Positions 23,276 through 34,478 of a stretch of DNA of 64,000 nt are shown here, one piece after another. Position 1 is the stretch's first letter. Each line of letters starts with the position of its first letter. The position numbers were made by a program, and so were the translations under genes. This DNA is from Sambucus nigra (lineage: Eukaryota > Streptophyta > Magnoliopsida > Dipsacales > Adoxaceae), in the NCBI GenBank assembly GCA_949130495.1, contig CASBWL010000056.1:62001-126000 (forward strand), in the 5' to 3' direction. The notes beneath the pieces are model-generated. The model saw only the letters and a program-made list of their open reading frames with translations. It was not told where the DNA came from and did no database searches.

Positions 23276-25538
23276 AAAACAACAAAACAGTGTTGAATTA
23301 CAGGTATCTGGTAATAATGTCTATTTTAAAAATAAACATTCAGAAAATTGGCAAAAGAATTTTCCTGACAATGATTGGGAAAAATTAAAAGGAAAAAACC
23401 TTTTAAAAGGCGAAAGTAGTAATAGTAAACCCCCTATTGCTATGAAAAATATACAAGTACTAATATTACCTGGAACAAATTATCTAAAAGAAGATAATAT
23501 AAAATCCAGTCAAATTTATCATTTCCAATTAGGAAAAGAAGAAATAATCTTCTCACCAAGCCATGGAAAGAGAAGATATACTTATGTATTAGGTTACTTC
23601 AATTTTGCAGGCTATAAACCATATAGTCTTTGCACATTAATTGATATAGGAGCAACTATATGTTCTTGTAGACCTAATGCTTTACCTCCTGAAAAATGGA
23701 TAAAAATGAAAAACCCTATTGCTGTAACAGGCATCAATGGGACACAAAATTTCATTGATTTAAAAGCTAAAAAAGTGGCTATATGGTTTAATGAAAAGAA
23801 ATTCATTATTCCAAAAATCTTATGCTTTCCAGAAATGCATGGAGATTTTATTTTAGGCAACAATTTTATCTCAGAATATTTGCCTATAAGTATTGATGAG
23901 GGAACCATAAATTTAATCCTCAACAAAGATGTAGTCAAAATCCCTTTACTACAACAACATAAATATAAGTGCGAAAGAGAGTTTCGCCCTACTAAGAAAG
24001 GGGATATAACTCCTTTTATCAAAGCCCTTGAAGAAACTCATTGGCTTTATACTATATTAAATGATAATTTTAGTGAAAACCCACTAAAATTATGGAATAA
24101 AAGTCCAAGATATTGTAATCTCAGACTAAGAGATCCCAATGTCATTATATGAGTAAAACCAATGATCTATACCAGAAATGATATAGATGAATTTGATAAA
24201 CAAATCAAAGAATTATTGGATATAAATCTTATTGAAGAAACAATAAGTCCACACTCTAGCCCTGCCTTCATGGTAAGAAAACACAATGAAGTAATAAGAG
24301 GAAAAGCTAGAATGGTTATAAATTATAAAAGACTAAATGAACAATTAGAGTTTGATGGTTATTTTATTCCAAGAAAGGATGTATTAATTAACCAAACTAA
24401 AGGAAAAAAGTTCTTTAGCAAATTCGATTGTAAATCTGGATTTTGGCAGTTAAAACTAACTGAAGAATCCAAGCCATTGACAACCTTTAGTACCCCTAGA
24501 GGGCACTATCAATGGAATGTTATGCCTTTTGGACTAAACACAGCTCCTCAGGTATATCAAAGATGGATGGACAAAATCTTTAAAGACCTTAAAGATTTTT
24601 GCGTTGTCTATATAGATGACATTCTTGTTTTTTCCAAAACCATAGAAGAACATAGATATCATCTGAAAATTATCTGTGAAAAATTCCAAAGACATGGAAT
24701 CATTTTATCACCTAAGAAAATTGATGTTGAAAAAACAGAAATTAATTTTCTTGGCATAATCCTAAACCAGGATGGCCTACAATTACAAGATCATATTATC
24801 TCTAAAATAAGAGATTTTAATGAGGAAATTTTGGATAAAAAACAATTACAAAGTTTCCTAGGAATCCTTAATTATGGAAGAAATTTCATAAAAGGATTAT
24901 TTCAAAAAGAATTACCACTTCTTGAAAAACTCAAAAAGAATGAAGTTTTTACATGGAGTGCTAATGATACTCTTGTTGTCAAAACAATTAAACAAGAAAT
25001 TATTAATAATTGCCCAAAAGTTTATTTTCCTAAAATAGGAGATAAATTAATATTGGAAACTGATGCTTCGGATAATTGCTGGGGATGTGTTCTCAAAGCA
25101 ATTCCTGCAGAATATTGGAATGAAAACAATCCTTCCAATACTTTTGGTATTCGTGGTAAGAAAACCACTATCCCAAAAATAATTCAAAAACATGAATTGA
25201 TATGTGGATATAATTCAGGAAAATTTAAGCCAAATGAACTGAATTATATTATTTTTGAAAAGGAATTATTAGCAATTAAGCTTGCTATTAAAAAATTCCA
25301 TATTTTCTTAGCACCTGAAGACTTTATTGTCAGAACAGATAATAAAGCTGTCAAAGACTTCCTCATAAATAAAAGAAATATTTTAGAAGGAAGAAGACTT
25401 AAATGGTTCAACCAAATTGCTGTCTATACATTTGAAGTTGAACATTTAAATGGTACTAATAATTTTCTTGCAGATTATCTTAGCAGGAACTATGAAGAAA
25501 AACCTACTAACCAAGTAGAGTTTTTAGAAACCCACTAA
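23276..25538 (+). pseudogene. protease, reverse transcriptase and RNase H, unit C
   Basis: This is the same domain order as unit B. The protease site reads DIGA instead of DTGA (codons 23643-23654, Thr codon ACA changed to ATA), so the catalytic triplet is altered. A TGA at 24150-24152 (AGA in unit B) closes the frame between protease and RT. From ATG 24162 it runs open to 25538 with RT (MPFGLNTAPQVYQ, YIDD at 24609-24620) and RNase H (ETDAS, FEKELLAI, TDNKAV). This copy lacks the TGA that separates RT and RNase H in unit B. The lesions in B and C are therefore independent. The TAA at the end again falls in the second hairpin repeat. Confidence 0.92.
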
Positions 25539-25630
25539 ACAAGTGGAGTATGTTGCATATTTTAAAATAACACCCACTAAACAAGGGGAATATTTTGAAA
25601 TATATTTTATCAAAACCACTAAACAAGTGG
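25503..25630 (+). repeat. four short hairpin repeats, unit C
   Basis: This is the same array as in unit B, displaced by 7,477 bp and with identical stems, so it belongs to the viral genome and is not a local accident. Confidence 0.8.
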
Positions 25631-25647
25631 AGTTTTCTATTTTCAGG

Positions 25648-26428
25648 ATGGGAGATAAGCACCCAGGAGAAGTAAAAGGAGATTGGGTAACTGTTGCTAA
25701 AAAGGCAAAAACCCAAGCATCATCATCTACACAACCTAAACAAAATCCTATTTATGTTGTATTCAGTGGAAGAAATCCAGGCTTCTATGACAACTGGAAT
25801 CAGTGTTTTATGCAAGTAAACAAATACCCTGGTGCATGTCACCAAAAATTTGACACTATGCCAGAAGCCATTACAGCATGGGAAAATTGGATGAAACAGT
25901 TAGGACCTCCTAATATGATTTACCAGTTCTCCAAACTACAGACCAAGGAAAGCCTCCTTGATACAGAAACTTACGACTTTCACAACCCAGGAATCACCTG
26001 CGAGTTGTATACACCATTAAATGAAGCATGGAAATCTCATCTCCGAGATAAAAGAAAAGATTTTAGAAAAAATATGAGTATCCTTGCTAACAAAATTGCT
26101 GAACAAACAACCACTTTGGACAAATTCAAAAGTCTGAGCCTTAAACTCATAAAAAGCTTAAACTATGAAAATGAAGATTTTCCTTTGGAAAAAATTGATA
26201 CTTTTCTGGAATTTTTAGAATTACTGGAAAATGATTTTCCTGACAAGATCTTCAACACTATCAGGAGAATTTGTCTATTTGAAAAAGCAAAGATAATTCT
26301 CCCACGTCCTCTATTCCAAATCGAAATTTTACCAAAAATCGAGGACCATGAGCAAAAGATAAAAAGTCTTTTACTACAACATTTTTACTCTAGCTTAAAT
26401 TATAGTGATGACATGCCAAAACTGCATT
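25648..26428 (+). pseudogene. viroplasmin/transactivator, unit C, 3'-truncated
   Basis: ATG 25648 and the YVVFSGRNPGFYDNW domain are intact. Viral sequence ends in ACTGCATT at 26428, at the point that corresponds to about 18951 in unit B. Gyp2 LTR follows. A chimeric frame runs on through LTR and primer site to 26718 but is not a gene. The lost part includes the end of the transactivator and a second intergenic region. Confidence 0.88.
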
Positions 26429-26520
26429 CGACAATGATACTAAGAATGAACCAGATGAGATTCCTGTTTTACTTTTATAAAGGACTAATCACTCGGTATT
26501 TAAGTAGGTGGGGTGTCACA
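26428..26520 (+). repeat. Gyp2 5' LTR, 3' tail after the viral block
   Basis: TTCGACAATGATACTAAGAATGAACC through GTGGGGTGTCACA is the LTR end. Compared with the 3' LTR (62378-62483), some 7-17 bp at the virus insertion point are missing. Confidence 0.9.
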
Positions 26521-26522
26521 TA

Positions 26523-26535
26523 TGGTATTAGAGCA
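26523..26535 (+). other. primer binding site of Gyp2
   Basis: TGGTATTAGAGCA is the Met-tRNA site with one C-to-T change, two bases after the LTR. Confidence 0.85.
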
Positions 26536-26707
26536 TCATGTTATACTGTCTTTAGGATCTGTGTGGCTTTTCAACGTTTTCGCATAGTGTTCTTTGATGT
26601 ACGGCCTTATGATAGGATTGTTGTATTGTTATACGTACGTGCATTTATGTATTTAAGCTATTATAGATATATGGACTATGAACTCATACAATATGATCTG
26701 GTTTCAG

Positions 26708-27598
26708 ATGCCACCTAAGAGAGGACGACCAGCTAGTGCAGCGATGAGGACTGGTTAAGATAGGGAGGCTCCGTAGGAACTACAAGTACCACTTCCACAA
26801 TAGGGGATGTTGATGGCTGCACAGGCGGCTGAGATAGTAGCACAAGCAGTCAACGCAGCCATGAATGCCATGGCACTTCACTTTTCACAGGCACAACCAC
26901 AGTCGCCAGTGGCACCAGTAGTTTAGACCAACCTGGGGCCATCTGTTTGGCAGAGAGTTAGAGAGGCTTTTTAGAAGGGCCACCCACCCGAGTTCCAAAG
27001 TATCTCAAACGTGATTGCGGTGTGTAAATGAAAGAAATATATTCAGCCCCACCTTTGCATGGTTGAATGTAGTGATGTACAAAAGCAGATGTTGACCATT
27101 TTTAGGATGGTAAGAGCAGTGTTACAATGGTGGGAGGCAGTTATTATTGTGGAAGAGAGCGAAATGATGCCTATTACAGAGTTCTGCGTGTGGTTTGACC
27201 GCAAATACTTTATGTCAGCCATTGGGATAGAGATGAGGAAGAAGTTCATTGATATGGTGCAAGGAGATCGCACATTGGCAGAATATGAGGAATAGTTCAC
27301 TCGTTTGGCTAACTTTGTACCAGATGAGGTAAATAGCTAAGAGAGGAAAACGATGAAGTTCATGGATGGACTAGCCTAGAGGATTAGGAAACATTTCATT
27401 GACAATCCAACATTAGAGACTTATACTGACATCGTCAATGCTGCACTACTTTAGTGCCAGGATCAACACTTCTATTTGAAGGGGAACAAGAGAGTGGGAG
27501 AATCTAGTCAGGCTGGTGGAGCAGGAGGGAGAAGTGCCAGTGGGGCACCATCGCAGTAGGTGTCTAAACACCAGGGATAGGATTCCTGACAGGGGGAT
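26708..27598 (+). pseudogene. gag of Gyp2, first part
   Basis: It starts ATGCCACCTAAGAGAGG (MPPKRGRP), like the MPPRRARR start of Gyp5 gag. Recognisable blocks follow: AVNAAMNAM, WQRVREAF, the capsid segment RMVRAVLQWWEAV (about 27105-27145), EFCVWFDRKYFMSAIG and RTLAEYEE (about 27290). Several in-frame TAG or TAA codons occur where Gyp5 has Gln or Lys. The sequence stops at GGGAT 27594-27598, the target duplication of Gyp3, and resumes at 37819. It is a decayed capsid gene. Confidence 0.85.
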
Positions 27599-28779
27599 TG
27601 TCACGACCCTGACCCGAAAATAGTAGGGAACGAGTGTCTTGACATGCCACCATGGCATCCAATATTCTGGCCTTAAATTTTTTTTTCTTTTAAAATATAT
27701 GTAGAGAAAGTATAATCACATGGTAATGAATCGTAAAATACTGAAAGTGAAGGACTTACATCATCAGAGCTTTCTAAAGGGAACTTCATTTGTATTAAAA
27801 TATCAAGGAGTTACAACTTGACACAAAGAACTAAACATACTCTATCTAATTAAACAAACTTATACTTAAGGTAACAAAAAGAGCTTCAAAAGATAAATCT
27901 TCAACATAGTCCTTTTTCATTCCATCCATGAGGTTAATTATTTCCTGAAAAATGGTTATTCATACAACGTCAGCTAAAAGCCGAATGAGATTCAATCTCC
28001 AAACATTCCAGGGTTTTTCAGAAAATGGATACCTATTCAATTTATAACAGAAGGTATATACATAGAGATAGGAATTTCAAGTAATATATATAAAGTAAAT
28101 GACAATATATATATTCAGAATAAACAGTTCAGAACAGAGCAGACAAAACAATTGAGCATATGTCAATTATTCAGTTTTAGTGTCCATGTACGCTCTAATA
28201 CCCAGACAGATAGTGTTGCCAAATATTTCCACTCGGTAACATCACAGACAGATAATCATGATTTCTGGAACAACGCCTTATTTAGGGCACACCAGCGATA
28301 AACCAGCTGGGAAGGTACCACCCAAATATTTCCACCCGGTAGTCAAGGCCAATATAGTAAAAGAGTTTCCATAGGCCGAATCAAAAATTTCAGAATTCAA
28401 ATCAGATGTTTATATCGAGAGATATACACATAACAAACGACGAAATCATCAGTATCAGATGTATTTTGAGAATAAAAGCATTTCACAAAATATACATAGT
28501 TTGCATAATATAATATAATCAAAATGCGCAAGAAATTGTATAGAGTACGCACCTAAAATAGAGGTCAAAATTATAGATAATGAGTCTTCGATCGCACATT
28601 AATCTAACAAATACGATAAAGGTTTAAGTATACGTTCTAAACAAGGTCCATTCTACATATTGTATTTTAATAACAACTTGTTTCAAAGGATTACTAAAAA
28701 ACATTTTCTTAACTTTTAAAACTCATTGATCGTAATTAAAGGATTCAATTCATAGTTCTTCCTAATCAGTCGCTTCCCA

Positions 28780-28915
28780 ATAGAGATGGAGGGTCACAGG
28801 GGCATCGCTTAAATACCATCTCCTCTAGACAAAACATTTTTGGATTCATTCCCAGTAGATATGGAGGGTCACAGGGGCACCACTTAAATACCATCTCATC
28901 TAGATAGAATTTCAC
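28780..28915. repeat. imperfect direct repeat inside the Gyp3 LTR
   Basis: Blocks beginning near 28780 and 28855 share GAGGGTCACAGGGGC and CTTAAATACCATCTC. The other LTR has the same pair, but the hAT element separates them there. Confidence 0.8.
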
Positions 28916-29293
28916 CGGGCACGACTTTTGAATTACTTTAATAGGATTCCATAATAACGAGTAATTAATCTTAAAAAATCATTTTTTTTAAAAGCGTATA
29001 TATAATTTCAAACAAGTTTACATAAAATCAACTTGGATTTCTTCTAAACTTTAAGTTTTGATTAGTGAAGTCCTTAGTGTATTTTACCAGCATAACTACT
29101 AAGTAAAGCTATAAAACACAAAATTAAAACTATAAAAATACATTATAACATTTAAATAAAATCATAGATACGAAATGAATTCTTTCTTCGAAATTATAGA
29201 ACTCCTTCTTAAGATATTTCCCAAGCTTTCTATCACTCTTTCTTACTATAATTCTCAAGGAATTGGTGTGAGTTTCAAATGAACCCTAAGGCC

Positions 29294-29302
29294 CTATTTA
29301 TA
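29294..29302 (-). promoter_or_regulatory. TATA box in the Gyp3 LTR
   Basis: The minus strand reads CCTATAAATAGGGCC, about 560 bp from the LTR start, as expected for the U3 promoter. The other LTR has the same at 37250-37258. Confidence 0.6.
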
Positions 29303-29860
29303 GGTTTCCAAAAGTATTACGGTGTTGACACGTGTCTAATGACTAGGCTTTTTGGAGTGGTGATTCAACATCGAGGTGTCACGATCAGGAGTGGTCTTGC
29401 AGTGTTAATATCACCAAATGATGACAAGTGTTTTAGCTCTCTCTCTCTAAAGACGACATGTGTAATGTGGAAGTGACTGGCACATGGTGGAAAGGTGATA
29501 AGGGTATAAGGGTCATTTCACACATGAAGGGTATTTTGGTAATTTCACACTATATATTTTTAATATTTCTTAGAGGTCCTTAAAATATTTTATTTACAAA
29601 ATGGCCCATTTTATAATTTTATTTTAGTCCTTAAAGTTTCATAAAATTATATTTTCTACCCTAAAACTTATTATTTACCTTAAGATATGTCATAAGACTT
29701 CGATTTGATCCAATTTACAGTTGATTCTTCGTAATTAAAAATGGGGTTTGTTATATTGATAGCCAATAATACCACATATCTAATAATACAAAATTTATAT
29801 GATAATAAGTAACACAAGATTGTAAAAATAAACTATATATATATAAGTGGGGTTATTACA

Positions 29861-29873
29861 TCCTACCCTCCTT
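29861..29873 (-). other. polypurine tract of Gyp3
   Basis: The minus strand reads AAGGAGGGTAGGA directly before the 3' LTR. Confidence 0.8.
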
Positions 29874-29905
29874 ATAAAATGTTTGGTCCCCAAACTTTAC
29901 TTATA

Positions 29906-31540
29906 TTAATTACCAACAAGGTATGGATATCTCTCCTTTATTTCATCTTCTCGCTCCCATGTTGCTTCTTCAACAAAATGATTCCGCCATAATACTTTGA
30001 CTAGTGGATAAACCTTGGTTCGTAATATTTGATCTTTATGGTCCAAGATTTCCACTCGATGCTCAATGTACGATAAATCTTCTCTAACTTGAAGAGGATC
30101 ATGACTTAAGATATGTTTTGGATCTGGGACATATTTCTTTATCATTGATACGTGAAACACATTATGTACACTAGAGAGTTCAGGTGGTAAGGCTATTTTA
30201 TACGCAACAACTCCTATCCTTTCAAGGATTTCAAAAGGTCCTATGTATCTTGGGCTCAACTTCCCTTTCTTCCAAAATCGTATTACTCCCTTTGCAGGCG
30301 ATACTCGCAAGAACACATAATCTCCTCTTTGGAATTCTAAATGTCGGTGTTGATTGTCAACATAACTCTTTTGACGGCTTTGAGCGGTTCGAAGTCGGTC
30401 TTGTATTATTTTCACCTTCTCTATTGTGATCTGAATCAATTCTGGTCTCAATAATTTTCGTTCCCCAACTTCTACCCAACATGTAGGGGAACGACACCTT
30501 CAACCATAGAGTGCCTCATACGGAGCCATTTGAATACTTTCTTGATAACTATTATTATACGCGAATTCCACTAACGGTAAATGATCATCCCAATTCCATT
30601 TTAGATCAAGTACACATGCCCTAATCATATCCTCTAAGGTTTGAATGGTTCTCTCAGATTGTCCATCTATTTGAGGATTAAAAGAGGTGCTGAATTTCAA
30701 TTGTGTTCCCATGGCTTCTTGTAGGCTTTTCTAAAAGCGAGACAAAAATCTAGGGTCACGATAAAAAATAATTGAAATTGGGGTTCCATCAAGTCTAATA
30801 ATTTCTCGCACATACAACTTAGCTAACTTTTCTAAAGAATGGGTAATCTTAATGGAAAGAAAATGAGCAGAATTAGTTAACCTATCAATAATTACCCAAA
30901 TAGAGTCATTACCATTTGAACTCCTCGGTAAACCTGTCACAAAATTCATAGTAATATGTTCCCATTTCCACTCAGGGATAGGTAGGGGTTGCAGTAATCC
31001 TGATGGTTTTTGATGTTCTGCCTTTACTCGTCGACAAACCAAACACTGAGATATAAATTCTGCTATCTCCCTCTTCATGTTATTCCACCAAAATATTTCT
31101 CGAAGATCCCTATACATTTTTGTACATCCGGGATGAAATGTGAATCCTGAGTAATGACTTTCCTCCGAAATTTGCCTCTTGAGTTGGGCATCACATGGCA
31201 CACACACTGTATTTTCAAACCTCCATATATCATCTCGTATCGCAAAATCAGTTCTCTTACCCTCGATGATTTGTTCTCTAATCTTCTTCAGTTGTGGGTC
31301 ATTTACTTATGCAATTTTGATCATTTCCATCAACATGTGTTGTACTTGTAAGTTTGCAATTATTCCTCTTTTTCTATAGATACGTACATCTATTTCCATA
31401 CTTATTAAATCCCTTAACAGTGCTTCCTGGCTTGTAATAAGACACGCTAAATTTGGTGTAGACTTCCTACTTGAAGCATCGGCTACTACATTAGCTTTCC
31501 CCGGGTGATAGTGAATATTTACATCATAATCCTTCATCAA
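29906..31540 (-). pseudogene. integrase with chromodomain-like C-terminus, Gyp3
   Basis: The minus strand carries the RT-to-IN linker ([13 protein letters not shown], about 31500), then the zinc module (HYSGFTFHPG and CLVCRRVK) and the core. Where the family has D, the first catalytic block reads MNFVTGLP (Asp changed to Asn) and the second reads FYRDPRF instead of SDRD. The DGQSERT block with Glu remains near 30660. The C-terminus (29906-30451) is one open frame with GKLSPRYIGPFEI, NVFHVSMIKKY and the chromodomain-like end. Stops or frameshifts fall near 30480, 30720 and 31300. The product would insert the element; this copy is inactive. Confidence 0.9.
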
Positions 31541-31544
31541 TTCT

Positions 31545-32760
31545 AACCACGTCCTTTATCTCATATTCAATTCTTTTTGAGTAAATATATACTTCAAACT
31601 CTTATGATCGGTATAAATCTCACAAGTCTCACCATACAAATAGTGTCTCCAAATCTTAAGAGCAAAAATTACAGCTGTTAATTCTAGGTCATGGGTTGGA
31701 TAATTTTGCTCATGTGTTTTCAACTGTCTCGAGGCATAAGCTACCACTTTTCCATTTTGCATTAGCACACATCCCAAACCATTTTTTGAAGCATCACTAT
31801 AAATCACCAATCCTTTTGTACCTGAAGGAATAGTCAAAATTGGGGCAGTCACTAATCGATTCTTAAGTTCTTGAAAACCTTTCTCGACTTCCTCAGACCG
31901 TTCATATTTTACCTTCTTTTGTGTTAACCTAGATAGAGGTTTGGCAATGCTAGAAAATCCTTCAACAAATCTTCGATAATAAGTTGCTAATCCAAGAAAA
32001 CTACGAATCTCACTAACATTAGTTGGTCTTGGCCAATCTAGTATAGCCTCAATCTTTTGAGGGTCAACTGAAAATCCCTCTTTGGATATGACATATCCTA
32101 GAAAAGAAACACTAGGCATCCAAAACTCACACTTCTTTAATTTTCCATATAATTTCTCTTTCCTAAGGATTTATAATATTGTCTGTAAATGCTTCTCGTG
32201 TTCTTCAACACTCTTAGAATAAATGAGAATGCCATCAATGAAAACACAACACATTGATCCAAATATTTCTTAAAGACTCTATTAATCATATCCATAAAAG
32301 CGGCTGGTATATTCGTTAGTCCAAATGGCATTACAAGAAATTCATAGTGACCATATTTAGTATGAAAAGCTTATTTTGAAATATCATCATCCTTAATCTT
32401 TAATTGATGATAACCTGACCTAAGGTCAATCTTAAAGAATACTTGTGCACTTTCTAACTGATCAAACAAGTCATCTATACGAGGTAAGGGGTATTTATTC
32501 TTAATGGTTACCTTATTCAGTTCACGATAATCTATACATACTCTCATTGTCCCATCCTTCTTTTTCACAAATAACACTGGAGCACCCCAAGGCGATATAC
32601 TTGGTTTGATAAAACCCTTGTCTAAAAGGTCTTCTAATTAAACTTTTAACTCTCGTAATTCTAAAGCTTCCATACGGTATGGTGGTTTTGAGATTGTTAT
32701 AGTTCCAGGAATAAGGTCAATGGTAAATTCTATTTCTCTATTAGGAGGTAGGGCTGGTAA
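31545..32760 (-). pseudogene. reverse transcriptase and RNase H, Gyp3
   Basis: The minus strand shows RT motifs [33 protein letters not shown] and MPFGLTN. The catalytic segment (about 32240) is damaged by a frameshift, then comes [14 protein letters not shown]. RNase H (31556-31800) has [10 protein letters not shown], the HDLELTAV Glu and YTDHKSL, so its acidic residues are all present. Stops and frameshifts fall near 32130, 32335 and 32370. Confidence 0.9.
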
Positions 32761-32805
32761 ATCATCTGGAAAAACATCCGTAAATTTCTTAGCGATAGGA
32801 ATATC

Positions 32806-33291
32806 TTATAAGCTAGGCCCTATCGTCTGCAAACTGGTAATAGTTGCAAGAAATCCTTGACATCCCTTCTTAAGAAAACTATAGGCTTGCATTGCAGAAA
32901 TAATACACATCGGAGATATGATGCCAGTTCCTTCAAAACTAAATTTTGGTTGGTGAGGGATTTGAAAAGTAACACTCTTCTCAAAACAATCCACCTTAGC
33001 ATGATATGATGCTAACCAGTCCATCCCTAAAATGACTTCAAAATCTCTAATGTCTAAAACTATCAAATCAACAAATAGATTATGACTATCAATGTCTATG
33101 GGGCAAGCCTTGTATACTAATTTACCCATCAATAACTCACCCGAAGGAGTAGAAATGTGTATGTTATGATTCAAGGGTTCAGGAAATTTATGAAAGCGAT
33201 TTAATACATGTATAAATACAAATGAATGGGTAGAACCGGGATCTATCAAAGCTTTAAAAGGTTGTGCACATATAGAAAGTGTACCTGACAC
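32806..33291 (-). pseudogene. retropepsin-type protease, Gyp3
   Basis: It is an open frame of 161 codons. The active-site region reads ALIDPGSTHSFV, with DPGS in place of DTG/DSG; this Pro variant is frequent in plant gypsy elements. The downstream motif VILGMDWLASYHAKVDC is the conserved end of the protease domain. The frame ends before the RT region. Confidence 0.85.
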
Positions 33292-33379
33292 TACCGCATT
33301 GGAGGCTTGGGTATCAGAAAGTGCAAAAACTCTACCCTATCTGCCTTGGTCCTTGTTTGCACTTAAAGGATTTATCGGA

Positions 33380-34291
33380 ACCCTTGCTGGGTTTGGGCAG
33401 TCTTTTATCTGATGTCCTTTCTGTCCACATAAAAAACAAGCTCCTGAATCCTTGTAACAAGGTCGTCCTCCATGCATCTTTCCACATTATTGGCATATCT
33501 AGTTATTATACTATTTGTTATCACTAGATCCCCCACATTGGATGTGTTCCTAAAGAAATTTCTATTATTCGAGTTCTTTCCTTTTTGTTCCCCAAACTTC
33601 CTCTTGCCATCTCTAATTCGATTGTACTCCTCACCATCCCTCTCAGCTATTGTAGCCCTAGTCACGACATCAATATATGATGTTAATTTCAGGATGGAAA
33701 TTCGGCTATGAATATTCAACCTTAACCCACGCTCAAACTTCTTCGCTTCCAAAACATCAGTTGCTATAATATGACGTGGAAAACGGGATAACTGAGTAAA
33801 CTTTATCTCATTTGACTAACCGTCATATTCCCTTGCACCAGACTCATGAAGTCAGCTGTCATTTTGTCTTTCACCGTTTTTGAAAAATATTTCTCATAAA
33901 AGATTACTAAGAAATCATTCCAACCTATGTAAGTATTCATTTCCCCATGTATTCTCTTAGTCGTTCTCCACCAATGTTCGGCCTCCCCTTCTAACATAAA
34001 TGTTGCAAATGACACCCTTTGTTCATCGGTACACTTAAGAACATCGAGTATCATTTCCATCTGCATCACCCAACTTTCTGCTTCGGTGGGGTTAGGAGTA
34101 CCTTTAAAAGATGGAGGATTCAACTTCTTGAACTGTTCAATAGTACATCTACTTAGTTCAAGATTCTTTGGTACTCCATTCTTCACCTGCTGCTCCACAA
34201 TCTTTGCTAGACTTTCAATTGCCTTGTATGCACCTTCCAGTCCTTCTATACTCGAATCACTAGTTCCCATTGATGATCTTCTCTTGGTCAT
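33380..34291 (-). pseudogene. gag of Gyp3
   Basis: It starts MTKRRSSMGTSD at 34291. The capsid region includes FKGTPNPTEAESWVMQME and GEAEHWWR, followed by YFSKTVKDKM. A stop at about 33803 interrupts it. The zinc-binding end is spread over frames: a CGKMHGGRPC block near 33470, then CFLCGQKGH near 33425. It is a typical Tekay-style gag with a decayed frame. Confidence 0.85.
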
Positions 34292-34465
34292 TTTCTACAG
34301 TCATGGTCAAACGTAAGATCTACTATAATATATCAATATTGAAAAATAAAAGACCAATTATAAATAATATAACACATAGGGAGGGTTAACTATCTCCTAA
34401 GGATGGAAACATAAAATCTATAACATTCGAAACCTATGCTCAGTAGTCTACGGGTTCATAACCTA

Positions 34466-34478
34466 TGCTCTGATACCA
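34466..34478 (-). other. primer binding site of Gyp3
   Basis: The minus strand reads TGGTATCAGAGCA, four bases inside the LTR edge at 34483. Confidence 0.9.

Larger units (their letters stand above)
14266..26428 (+). mobile_element. endogenous pararetrovirus (Caulimoviridae), tandem partial copies
   Basis: The block is a fragment A (14266-14604, RT), a 5'-truncated unit B (14605 to the primer site at 20063) and unit C (20063-26428, cut inside the transactivator). B and C are head to tail. Positions in C equal B plus 7,476 or 7,477, so the circular genome was about 7.48 kb, near the usual size for the family. The two copies differ at only some three dozen sites over 4.35 kb by eye. No integrase gene is present, as expected. 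Both ends sit inside the Gyp2 5' LTR without a target duplication and with about 2 bp of microhomology, which fits end-joining capture. The domain set (CP with CCHC, 30K MP, PR-RT-RH, viroplasmin) and the CP-before-MP order point to solendovirus/cavemovirus relatives. Confidence 0.93.
27599..29860 (-). repeat. 3' LTR of Gyp3 (2,262 bp)
   Basis: On the plus strand it starts TGTCACGACCCTGACCC and ends GTGGGGTTATTACA. It contains two copies of a block AGATGGAGGGTCACAGGGGC(A) near 28780-28880. Confidence 0.95.

Noticed and set aside
26521..26545. tRNA-like motif TGGTATTAGAGC and the other TGGTATCAGAGC sites as tRNA genes
   Set aside because: They match only the 3' end complement of tRNA-Met next to LTR edges and are primer binding sites.
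25543..26718. A 391-codon transactivator reading into 26718
   Set aside because: Codons after about 26428 are Gyp2 LTR and primer site, so the frame is a chance chimera.
29279..29476. Frame starting MNPKALFIGFQ, also in the other Gyp3 LTR (37208-37444)
   Set aside because: It lies on the opposite strand to the element, over its TATA region. Copies in the two LTRs do not keep length, so it is probably not coding.
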